This document shows positions 34,150-44,189 of a stretch of 64,000 bases of DNA, in pieces. The notes under the pieces are model-generated. The model worked only from the letters and a program-made list of their open reading frames with translations, ran no database searches and was not told the DNA's origin. The stretch comes from Cercis canadensis (taxonomy: Eukaryota; Streptophyta; Magnoliopsida; Fabales; Fabaceae): the NCBI GenBank assembly GCA_003255065.1, contig QAOA01007606.1:1-64000 (forward strand), given 5' to 3'. Made by a program: the position numbers and the translations under genes. How positions within the stretch are numbered: the stretch's first letter is position 1; each line of letters begins with the position of its first letter.

Positions 34150-37012
34150 TCACTTGAAGATGTACTTGACAATGCCAGGACCATGTATGTTCATGAAGTA
34201 ATCTTCCCAATCAATCATTTTAGGGTCAAAGTAAAACAAATCCATCTCTACCCCACCTTGCCTTGCTGCCATTCGCAACTTCTCCATGTTCATATCATCA
34301 AATCTGTGTACAAAACAAGCTCTTTGTCTCAGTTAATTGATCAACAAATGTTGTTAAACTATGATCATATCTAATTTTCACTTCAAAAGAACTTACTCCC
34401 CTCTAAAGAATAAGTAAGGCCTGTAAAGGTCCACCAAGCGCATCGCAATCTGGATCTTCCTGTTGAACTCAAGATACATTTTCTGAAAATACTGGCAACA
34501 TACTGTATTGAGCAGCTTGAATCCCTATTCAATGCAAAATATATCAGCATTGACTGTGTGACAATGATATTCATTATTAATCACGGAAAATTAGATAGAA
34601 TAGGAACCTTTAACGGAAGAAAGTAGTGGATGAACATGTATCTTTGGAAGCTAGCCATGTCCAACATGGTAAATGTGCCAACCTTGATAGGGTTGCCATC
34701 CTTGTTCATCCATGGCTTTTCTGTGAAGTATTTGACGGCATAGTCTCGAAGATTTTTGTATCTTACGGGATTTCTTAGCGAGGAACCCACATGATATATG
34801 GTATCATAACACTGATTCGCATTAGCCACCATGGCTACTATTATTGCATTTACTACCATGTCAGCTGGCATCTGCTTCGAAATAGATGATATCATTAAAT
34901 ATTAATTTTTAAGGTTTATTAATGATTAAGAAAATAACTACTTAAAAATTAGAAGATCTAATAGATTCTGAGTGCAGTTATTAACTCACCACATCAACAA
35001 CTGCCTCAATATCCCCAGGGAAGCATGCTAATTTTCTCTTACCATAAGCAATGGCAAAACTGTCAATGGTTCTATTACAAGCACACAAGAAAATTTCATG
35101 TTATGAACTACCATTTTCAAGTATGAATTTAGTTCCGGATTCCACCATTTTTTTTTATTGAAAAATAAACATATAACAAATTACTTGAATTTTTGGTTTA
35201 CCTTACTCCTTCAACCCAACCAGGAAAAGGTTCTTTATAAGTACTTGTGACAATTGCAGGACGTAGAATGACAATAGGCAAGTTTTCTTTCATGTGTTCC
35301 ACGAGCATTTCGGCCATTGCCTTTGTAAATACATATGTATTTGGCCATCCATGCTTCTTTGCTCTAATGAGTTAGCAAAGATAAAACTTATTTTTGTGTA
35401 GTTATAGAATAATCTGTAACCCAAAATAATAACAATAACAACAGATATATAATTGCACAAATTCTCCATCATCTTTGGGTTCATTTGCATTGTCATTTCT
35501 AAACTAAGAATATGCACCATAATCTATTAAGATTTCAGCTAATTTCAACTTTGGCGTAAAAATTGGTCATTAAGTACTTAACTTGCATGTAAATGGAACA
35601 GGCAGACACCCAAATAGTAACAAATTGTCAGTTTAGATGGATTAAAAAAAAAAAACTTTACTATTCTGCATAAAAAAAAATGGGTACTTTTTCTATATGG
35701 CCAAATTATTAATTTTGGCAGGGAATTAATAGTTTGGACACATGCTGGTTTACTTTATTTTCCAAAAGTTCACAATAAAGAAAAAAATCAGGGAGTTAAA
35801 TGTGTTCAAATTTTTCAACCAAAGTGAAAGGAGAAGTAGTGTTACCCCCAAGAGTGGAGGGTGGCTTAGGTATTACCAGCAAGATGCAAATGACAAGGTA
35901 TATTCACATAAGTATAGAACATAAAGTTAGGTCCTCATGAACCTTTCAAGTCCAAAGCTTTTCATCACAGATGTGATAGTTTCTTCCTTGGAATTCTGTG
36001 TTTGTAGTTCGTTTAATTTTTCTTCAACCAACTTCTTTTCAAACTCAATATCTAATTTTGCGAAGCCATTTAAAGTCTGTCCCATTTGAAACGGTTCCTC
36101 GAGTATAAGTCCTTGAGTCTCACCACACACGTAAGCTGAAATTAAATACCCATAAGAGTCAATTAATGATGCTTCATCAATATAAGCACCCATGGCATGA
36201 AAGCTAACAGTACCATGTAAGAAAATGAAGTGGTAAGTCATTAATTTTCCCTGATTGATCAACAACTACCTGTGGATACGTGAAGAAGAATCTCAAGTTT
36301 CCTACAGTTCTTTGCAAAATTCACAGCATGAAAAGCCCCGATTGTGTTAGTACGCATTGCAACGTCGAATCTGAAGACAGAAAATTGAAACCTCGTGATA
36401 TGTCAAACTATTTAATTAAATATAGAGCTACGGCTATGGGATTCGATGATGATTTACCTCTCATCAAACTTGGTGGAAGCAGCAGAGTGTACTACGATAT
36501 CTATCTCTTCCAACATCTCTTTTCTCAAATTTACATCATTGATTCCCAGGTTCTCAGAAGAAACATCACCTGCAATAGCTTTAACCTTCTCTGATATGAA
36601 GGAACCAAAATCATCGCCCAACTTATCTCGCAGCACCCTAAATAAGTCCTTCCCTATGATCTACACAATAACAAAGATTCATCAAACGTATAAAATTTAA
36701 TATATAAAGACACTGGAATTAAAGAAATTGCTTGCCTCATTGTGCATGCGTTCTGTGGGTGAACAAGGGTTTGAAGCTCTAAGAAGAAGATAGAGCTTCT
36801 TCACGTCTGGTTGAACCCTTAATATCTTCTCCACAAAAACTGCATAAACACCCCAACAGAGCAACACTCATCAAATTATTCTCCCCGACAGAAACATAGA
36901 AGCATGCAATGTAGAGAGAAAGAGAGGACGAACTTTTGCCTAAAAAGCCTGTTGCACCAGTGACCAAAATGGTCTTTCCTTTGAGAAAGTGTTTTACACT
37001 TCCAAACTCCAT
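34150..37012 (-). CDS. fatty acyl-CoA reductase (alcohol-forming), intact copy A
   Basis: Ten exons (minus strand): 36934..37012, 36736..36839, 36458..36660, 36270..36370, 35943..36135, 35202..35363, 34990..35071, 34608..34871, 34397..34524, 34150..34303. They join in phase to 1470 nt, 489 residues plus TGA, a usual plant FAR length. The start [19 protein letters not shown] leads into the NAD(P)H motif GATGFLG (residues 19-25). The catalytic YxxxK is YVFTK (237-241), within [15 protein letters not shown]. Exons 9-10 (397-489) form the FAR C-terminal domain. The enzyme reduces very-long-chain acyl-CoA (or acyl-ACP) to primary fatty alcohols with NADPH, at the ER or plastid, for wax, suberin or pollen wall; the subtype cannot be settled here. 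Intron 2 begins GC (GAG|GCAAGC), whereas sister copy B has GTAAGC. All other introns are GT-AG. It is the only intact gene in the window. Confidence 0.93.
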
Positions 37013-37068
37013 CAGAGGTAGCTAGAATGGCAGCTTATAATGATGATAAACCCTTGTAAGAAGCATAA

Positions 37069-37076
37069 TATTTATA
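37069..37076 (-). promoter_or_regulatory. putative TATA box of FAR copy A
   Basis: The minus strand reads TATAAATA about 57 bp before the ATG, at a plausible distance for a short leader. The same octamer is conserved in front of copy B (47099..47106). Confidence 0.6.
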
Positions 37077-37972
37077 ATGTGCAGTTGTATAGTGATGAAT
37101 CTGCACAATTGCCCACCTGATAGTGATGACTGATGAATGTGGACGATTATGCCCACTGTTAAGTTTTCTAATCCGTACTGGATCTGGTAGATAGTTTCCT
37201 TGACTTATATATCAAGAATTGATTCAACCTAAAACTTAAACTGTTAGGTAAAAGCTCAAAAATGATTTTATATTTAACACGTCCAAACAAGTGAAAGGTC
37301 TTTGGGTTTGAAGTGTAGACAAAACACATATCCACTTATACCATATGTTGAAATTTTAATTTAATTGAGAAAGTAAGAGTAGAAAGATTCAATCTTCTGA
37401 CCGTTTGGTCAAAGACACTCTGATGTCATATCAAGAACTAATTTAACCTAAAAATTTAAGCTATTTGGTGAAGGCTAAAAAATAATTTTATATCTAACAC
37501 TATATTGCCCCCACTTTATTGACTGGAGTCGTGTTTGATCTCAGCAAGTGAGGGACAGAAACAGTTTGCTGCTGAGGCGCAGACAAGCCTTGAAGCTTGG
37601 TCGATGCAGAAGAGTCAGCTTCTGTAACAGCTTTTCTGTGGCCCTGATCGGGATCCTTACTCTTTTATATATGAAAAGGTGACTTCTCCATTGTTATTGA
37701 TCATATATTTATATGGCCTGCATGTCATCAAATTGATCAAAGAAACAGTTTCAAACTAATCAGTCATCATTTTACTAGTCACTAACTTTAAGTTTAGGCA
37801 GGTTTAGTGATTATTTGAGGACTAAAGTCACACTAAAAATAAATCAAAAATTATTAGACACAAAAATGTATAGCACCACGTAAAAAAGGGGAGATTCACC
37901 CACTGCACGACAGCTGTGCCCAATCACTTTACTGCATCTGTACTAGGGGCAGATGCACCATCCATATTCTGA

Positions 37973-38093
37973 CCGATCAACCATTTCCATTCATTCACAT
38001 TCCCTCCATAATTAATTGCTGATCAACCATTTCAATTATAATTAATTGCCTATCAACCATTTCCATTCATTCACTTTCCCTCCATAATTACTT
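37973..38093. repeat. short tandem repeat upstream of FAR A
   Basis: Two and a half units of gatcaaccatttccattcat followed by tccctccataatta. No known function. Confidence 0.6.
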
Positions 38094-38099
38094 GCAGCA

Positions 38100-39180
38100 T
38101 TCATATCATCAACGTGGTTCTTCCTTGAAAAGCATATCGTCCTGCTGCAGTTGATGCTGTGTGGGTTCGATACCATCAGCATCTCGAGGGGATCGGAATT
38201 TTATGGTATTGTTGATTAGGTTAAATGCAACCACTGGTTTGAGACCCCTGGAAAAAAATCAACCTCCTATAAGTGTATTTTAGCCTAAGCATAGGCACTA
38301 AACAGTCTGTGACCAAGTGATATTGAGGTTGTACTTAGAGTATGTGGATTATATGTTCTAACTCAAAGTTATAGCTAAAGTACCAGAACAAAAAAAAACA
38401 AGAAAAGCCTAAACATAGGCATATTCACCATCCATATTCCGATCAATCAAGGAGCTTGAGAATGAAACCATATTCATTCTTTCACAGACCTTCCTTAATT
38501 ACTGATCTAACTGTTTTCTGCATTCATGTAATCAAATGGTTCTTATTTAACAACGTGAAATTCAGTGAAAATAGCACTTGATTTTGTTTTATATGTATAT
38601 ATGAAAAAGTGACTCCTACTTTGTCATTGATCGCATATTTATATGACACCCGTGTCATCAATTTGTTCAAAGAAACAATTTCGAACTAATAATCAATGCA
38701 ACCGATTAGTGTTCACAAAAAAAAAAGAATAATGCAACCAATTAGTGGAACATTGGGCAGGAACTTCTCCAATGTACGTGAGGAAGTATTTCTAGAAGGT
38801 TGCCACCACCTCCCCAATTCCAAATGTATGAGAAACAAACTTCTGTGTTTATATAATCAAATCTGCATGACAAACAAACTTTCTCTCCCAGTTGATAAAA
38901 TAAACATGTGTGTGTATATATGCATTAGTATTGTTGACACATGCTTTTGCACGTGTTCTAAGATAATTAATATAAATTNTAGTATTGTTGACACATGCTT
39001 TTGCACGTGTTCTAAGATAATTAATTATAATTAATATAAATTTAATTTAATTTAATTTAATTATGTTAATAGAAAATATATTAAGATCCAAATTTAGTAC
39101 AATTTCTTTCTTTTAGCTAGAAGCTAATATGGATTTTTTTTCAAAGACAATTCCCTTGTAATAATATAAAACGTATGTTC
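38100..39180. other. no gene; repeat fragments and a single-N join
   Basis: Holds the short repeat shared with 22640..22765 (38098..38200) and GIF-flank-like sequence at 38460..38600. At 38979 a single N separates two copies of a ~52-bp block (38927..38978 and 38980..39031). An AATTT microsatellite-like run lies at 39036..39062. Confidence 0.55.
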
Positions 39181-39254
39181 TACAAACTTATGTTTCTTAT
39201 TCAACTATGTCTAATTAATTAGATACAGACTCATAAAATGAGCTGTTGTTACAG

Positions 39255-39338
39255 TTGGTGCAGTATTTCGATGAGAACAAGAAGCTAATTATGGAAATAT
39301 TGGACAATCAAAATTTTGGAAAACTTGTTAGTGAGTAA
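39255..39338 (+). pseudogene. GIF/SSXT exon fragment, copy 4
   Basis: The acceptor gttacag precedes LVQYFDENKKLIMEILDNQN, followed by FGKLVSE and a stop at 39336..39338; a GTGAGT donor lies at 39331. This copy is closer to the GIF consensus (DENKKL, ILDNQN) than the one at 23329. It sits in the duplication shared with 23170..24110 and has no other GIF exons. Confidence 0.8.
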
Positions 39339-39539
39339 GAAATTTCCCAAAGATTATTGCCAGATTTGGATGTGGAGAGAGAAAAGAGAGGAAAGAAAAT
39401 GGAGAAAAGAGAAAACTAAGAGAAAATTATTTTTTCTGCTTGTGTTTGGATGAATAGAAAATGAGGGGGAAGAAAATATGAAGAAAAATAGTTCTTTCAT
39501 GTTCGGATGCCTAGAAAATTGGAGGATAGAAAAATTATT

Positions 39540-40141
39540 AGTGTAAAATGATAAAAATATCTTTAAACAAGTGTAAATTTATATGAATCTTAATTTAATA
39601 ATTATTGCAAGACCGAAAAAGTTAATAATTATTATTCACTAGTCTAATGATTTTTGCTAATATGTCCAATTCTTTTCATTTTTATCTTACTTTACCTATT
39701 TTATCTAAAATCGTGACTAAGTTTAAGGTTGACTTCAAATGATCGCATGGCTTTAGACTCCCCTAACCTATGTTCTTCGCAATTGCTATGATACCTGGTC
39801 CATAATGCAATATTCATCCCGTGGCTTGTTTTTGGCTCTTTAATTTGGACTACTTTGTTTACAATTTCAAGTTTATGGTTGTTGACATTCTGATCTTCTG
39901 AACTGACTTTAGTGTCTATTGAATAAGAATAGTGTATGTTGGAACTCGGGAAGTTGATCATCTTTGCTCTCTGTTTTACATTTCTCATAAACGTGGGTTG
40001 ATGTAACTCATGGTGATCTATTCATTAGCAATTTTATTTTTTTAATCCATTAACCTTGGTCAAACACCTCCTTTGTGTTAGCCCCACGGTCCTCCAACCT
40101 CAATTTTAATGATAACAAATGACATATTCACTCATTTTTTA
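39540..40141. repeat. dispersed repeat C, copy 3
   Basis: Matches 4255..4780 and 23612..24118. The minus strand is open for 95 codons at 39701..39988, ending in a region with KEPKTSHGMNIALWTRYHSN; it is not open in the other copies and I do not recognise it. Confidence 0.6.
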
Positions 40142-40869
40142 TGTTGGGAAAAATAACGAAGTGGTGAACAGTGAACATCAATTAACTATTCAGAAATAAA
40201 AATAATAATTGTGGAAGAAAAAAGACACCAAGAATTTTAACATGAAACATCCTCTATTGTTGAGGGAAAAGTCACAGGATCAACTCCGAAAAATTGTGAT
40301 AAAATGGGTACAATGTTTACACTCAATCCTAAAATATCTCACAATTTTATCACTCTATTTTTTCTATGGTACACTCAGATATTTTTCACACTCTTTGTGG
40401 TGTGATACCCACAGCTCTTTATGGTTGCGATATTTCAAAGCACTCTCTTCCTCTTTGAATTGCTCTTCTTCTCTCTCTCTTTGCACCTATTGATGCAGAA
40501 ATCTTCCCCATTTATTGAAGATTGCAAGCTGCTAGTGCTGAATTTCACCATGTGAAATCAGCCATTGTGCTCCATTTTTTACTCCTGCAATCAATGGCTT
40601 ACTTCACAGCCTATGCATAGCTTCTCCGTCCTTTGCATTTCATACACTCAACCACTCCATTTTCTTCAGCAGCACCGCTTCTCATTAATGTCATTCAACC
40701 AACCACTTTATAGGCTCAGGTGTGCATGTCTTTCACGCACCCAATTTTTACTTTTTCTCACATTTACATGTTCACACACATGCACAATGCAATTCTTTTA
40801 ATTGCACCATTGAGCTGCACCCCACAATTCTCTCCCTCCAGCCCATGAGGAGAATATTATCTTAATTCT

Positions 40870-41690
40870 TCACTTGGAGTCCATGTCATCAAGTCCGACA
40901 TACAGTTCAAACTTTTCACGTGTTACTACTTTCGTCATCATGTCAGCTGGATCTTTATCGGTGTGAATATTTTCTGCTTTGAACAATTTTTTTTCTAATG
41001 CTGATCGTAGCCAATGGTATCTCACGTAAATATGCTTGGTTCGAGAATGATACATAGCATTTTTGCTCAAATGTGAAGTATAGGTATTGGTGAGCAACAA
41101 GACCAAAATGAAGAAGACCAGGTTATGAAGAGGAAAGTGCCAAGTGGAGATAAGAGTAATCGCGTAATATAATATAGGATTTGGTCTATGAAAATTACCC
41201 AAAGACTTGTGAACATGGACAAGAAAACTCAGAAAGGAAAAAGCGGTGATGTTGAACAAGACCATATATATTATAGGCACTATAAATTGACGCGTTAAAG
41301 TTTAAACAGATGGTTTAACTAGAAAATCCAAAATATATTATTAAAAAAAATAGATAATTCCAAAATTGTTTATCCATTTTCAAACTTCACATTCACGACA
41401 GAAAGGAAGTCATAGAAAAATCCAAAGCACTTTGACTATCACCTTTCCTGCTTCATTCCCAATTGTTGGAGAAATCTTTGCAACAAAAGCATTTCTTTTC
41501 CTGCTTCAGTCGTAGCAATATATTCTGCTTTAGTTGTGGATAAGGCAACACAGCTTTGCAGTTTGGATTGCCATGACACAGCTCCCCCAGCAAAAGTAAA
41601 TAAGAATCCTGAAGTAGATTTTCTACCATCTAGATCTCCTGCCATATCTACATCTGTAGTGGTACGGCTGGGACAAATTATTAATGTAGT
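40870..41690 (-). pseudogene. copia RNase H remnant, interrupted
   Basis: From 41640 the minus strand codes TDVDMAGDLDGRKSTSGFLF, then WQSKLQSCVALSTTKAEYIA and RFLQQLGMKQER. It is then broken by a 351-bp unrelated insert (41073..41423) and resumes with KNAMYHSRTKHIYVRYHWL and NPADMMTKVV. The DADxAGD, STSG and ALST..AEY motifs identify the copia RNase H. Confidence 0.85.
41073..41423. other. 351-bp unidentified insert in copia RNase H
   Basis: Bounded by comparison with the uninterrupted sequence at 25919..25935. It has no clear inverted ends, TSD or similarity elsewhere in the window. The minus strand is open through most of it and codes a hydrophobic stretch (FLSFLVHVH, LVFFILVLLL) joined in frame to the RNase H tail. 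Confidence 0.6.
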
Positions 41691-41732
41691 GGTACTGATT
41701 ATTAAGCAGGGGAAATTACATAGAATAGGAAC

Positions 41733-42650
41733 CTTTAACAGAAGAAAGTAGTAGATGAACATGTGTCTTTGGCAGGTAGCCATGCTGTCCAAAACGGTAA
41801 GTGTATCAATCTTGATGGGTTTTCCATCCTTGTCTATCCATGGTTTTTCTGTGAAGTATCTGAAGCCATATTCTGTAAAATTAATGTATCTTAATGGATT
41901 TCTTACTGAGGATCCCACCTTATATATATGATATCACAAGGCTGATTTGCATTAGCCACCATAGCCACTATTATTGCATTTACCACCATGTCAGCTGGTA
42001 TCTGATTTAAATTAATTCATATCATTAATGAGTTTTTAAGGTTAATCAAAGTTTAATGAAATTATTACTCTAAAATTAGAGTACCAGATATAAATAGATA
42101 ATAACTATAGTTATTACTTATTAGCTCACCAAATCAATAACGGACTCAATATCCCCAAGGAAGCATTTTAATTTTCCTTTACCATAAGCAACAGCTAAAC
42201 TTTCAATGATTCTGCAACAAGCACACAAGAAAAACTCCTATTATGAACTACCATATTCAAGTATGAGATTAGTACCAGATTATACCATTTTTTGTTTTTG
42301 GAAAACAAACAAAATAAATTATTTGAATTTGTGGTTTACCTTCAACCCAACCAGGAAAAGGTTCTTTATAAGTACTAGTGACGATAATNTATGAACTACC
42401 ATATTCAAGTATGAGATTAGTACCAGATTATACCATTTTTTGTTTTTGGAAAACAAACAAAATAAATTATTTGAATTTGTGGTTTACCTTGCACCTTCAA
42501 CCCAACCAGGAAAAGGTTCTCTATAAGTACTAGTGACGATAATAGGACATAACAATGACAACAGACAAATTTTGTTTTTATGTGTCCCACAAGCATTTCG
42601 CCTATTGCTTTCGTGAATACGTATGTGTTTGGCTATCCATACTCATTCGC
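41733..42650 (-). pseudogene. fatty acyl-CoA reductase fragment, copy C (exons 6-8)
   Basis: Exon 8 (41733..42001), exon 7 (42130..42211) and exon 6 (42488..42650) keep order, orientation and splice sites of the FAR genes. Exon 6 has a premature TAG in place of the conserved Trp of YGWPNTY. Exon 8 carries a net 5-base gain, so its frame is broken near GSSVRNPLRY. Exons 9-10 are replaced by copia sequence, and exons 1-5 are absent, although intron 5-like sequence extends to about 42830. It is more diverged from A and B than they are from each other, so it is an older member. The single N at 42389 lies within a duplicated piece of exon 6 and intron. Confidence 0.85.
42240..42539. other. assembly duplication around single N (42389)
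   Basis: The ~150 bases 42240..42388 (tatgaactaccatattcaag to gtactagtgacgataat) are repeated almost exactly at 42390..42539 immediately after the N. The second copy contains a few extra bases (gcacc) at the exon 6 edge. Confidence 0.8.
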
Positions 42651-42839
42651 CTAGATAATTTAGAAAAGAGAGAACTTATTCTTTGTTTGGTTTTTAAAAC
42701 CTATAATTTGTAATATATTCAATTACAATGCCTTCTCTAAACTAAACTTATAATATCAACCATAATCTACAAAGATTATGCCTAATTTCAACTTTGGTCT
42801 AAACTTGGCTGTTAAATTAACATGCATGTGCGTACCAAA

Positions 42840-43331
42840 TGGGAAATCATAAGCCTATTCAAGTGTAATGCTTTTATCTCTTAATTCAACACAAACATGA
42901 AGAGGAAACCGTCTTTACACTTAAATTGGCTTGGTTTGAAATTGTTCGCAACTTGCATGAACTTTAACTTAATATCCAATTTTAGATAAAAGTTAAAACT
43001 AGACAAAATCTTAAGAGACTAGGGTAGTACATAGTGATTTTCCTTAGTTTATTGGAGGCATTGCAATTAAACCCAAACATGAGGGTGGGTATCTGCAATT
43101 TCTTCAAATATAGAGAATGTGTAAAAGTCTTCCGTAGCCATTATTGGTTGACAAAAACCAAAAATTAGCAAATTAAAAAAAAATACTTGAAGGCCTACCC
43201 ACCTCTACTGGAAAATTTCTACATAGTTAACCTCTATTTGTGAAACTTTGAAAAGATTGATAACCTAGTGTAAATCAAACACCAAAACAATTGATAAAAT
43301 TTGAATTCAATTGGACCCAAAAGGATTCACT
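42840..43331. other. intergenic, no gene; left side of gap
   Basis: AT-rich sequence with no similarity to a known family. The last ~158 bases are repeated right after the gap. Confidence 0.4.
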
Positions 43332-43588
43332 NNNNNNNNNNNNNNNNNNNNNNNNNNNNNNNNNNNNNNNNNNNNNNNNNNNNNNNNNNNNNNNNNNNNN
43401 NNNNNNNNNNNNNNNNNNNNNNNNNNNNNNNNNNNNNNNNNNNNNNNNNNNNNNNNNNNNNNNNNNNNNNNNNNNNNNNNNNNNNNNNNNNNNNNNNNNN
43501 NNNNNNNNNNNNNNNNNNNNNNNNNNNNNNNNNNNNNNNNNNNNNNNNNNNNNNNNNNNNNNNNNNNNNNNNNNNNNNNNNNNNNNNN
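43332..43588. other. 257-base run of N (assembly gap)
   Basis: Unknown sequence. Flanked by a direct duplication of ~158 bp (43174..43331 and 43589..43746), from the aaatacttgaagg segment to ggattcact. Apparent ORFs across it are artefacts. Confidence 0.95.
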
Positions 43589-44189
43589 AAAAAAAAAATA
43601 CTTGAAGGTCTACCCAGCTCTACTGGAAATTTTCTACATAGTTAACCTCTATTTGTGAAACTTTGAAAAGATTGATAACCTAGTGTAAATCAAACGCCAA
43701 AACAATTGATAAAATTTGAATTCAATTGGACCCAAAAGGATTCACTATTTCACGTAATTGTTTTTTCCGTATACACATGGTGGTCATAACATACTGAGAA
43801 GATAATATTCATAGCAAGAGAAAACATAACATGTTCATATCCAAAGGAAGTATACCATTTTGGATGAAATTAGCACAAAAGAAAGTTTTGAAACGAAATC
43901 GAAATTAAATGCAAAGTTAAGGGATGAAAATTACTATTTTGCCTAATTATTACAAACTCCAGTCAGTGTAAAAGATAACTGAAATATATATTATTTGGTA
44001 GCAATACATAAGACGCACTAGGCAGCTACTGATCCCTCTTTTCCTCCCCTTGTTGATTACTAGTCAGCTTATTACTTCATCAATTATGCTGCTTTCGAAT
44101 AAATTATAGCACACATAATAACTCTAGCAGGCATTTAAACCTAGAACAATATTACAAGTTTTCATAAAAGCTTTAATGGAAATATTACT

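Larger units (their letters stand above)
33718..37990 (-). repeat. FAR duplication block, unit A
   Basis: The whole block, from the 3' flank (gcacatggtggtcataacat) through the gene to its 5' flank (agcaagtgagggac, ccatccatattctga), is repeated at 43775..48930, about 10 kb away, in the same orientation with high similarity including introns. Differences are point changes, a few indels and the MITE at 48066. Confidence 0.85.
40142..41700 (-). mobile_element. Ty1/copia 3' end (LTR plus RNase H) joined to FAR
   Basis: The LTR spans about 40142..40828 (TGTTGGG..CCCCACA), the uninterrupted form of the LTR at 24119. The polypurine tract follows, then RNase H coding on the minus strand to about 41690. 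There the element stops abruptly next to FAR copy C exon 8 and its splice donor. The rest of the element is missing. Confidence 0.8.

Noticed and set aside
35364..35942. Extra FAR exon inside intron 5
   Set aside because: The ORF at 35290..35520 is exon 6 read out of frame into the intron; the in-phase splice model leaves no room for another exon.
36280..36700. Plus-strand ORFs over FAR exons (also at 46309)
   Set aside because: Antisense shadows of FAR exons 3 and 4, whose minus-strand frame is clearly coding.
43291..43658. Long ORFs spanning the N run
   Set aside because: They exist only because N is translated as X; there is no sequence evidence.
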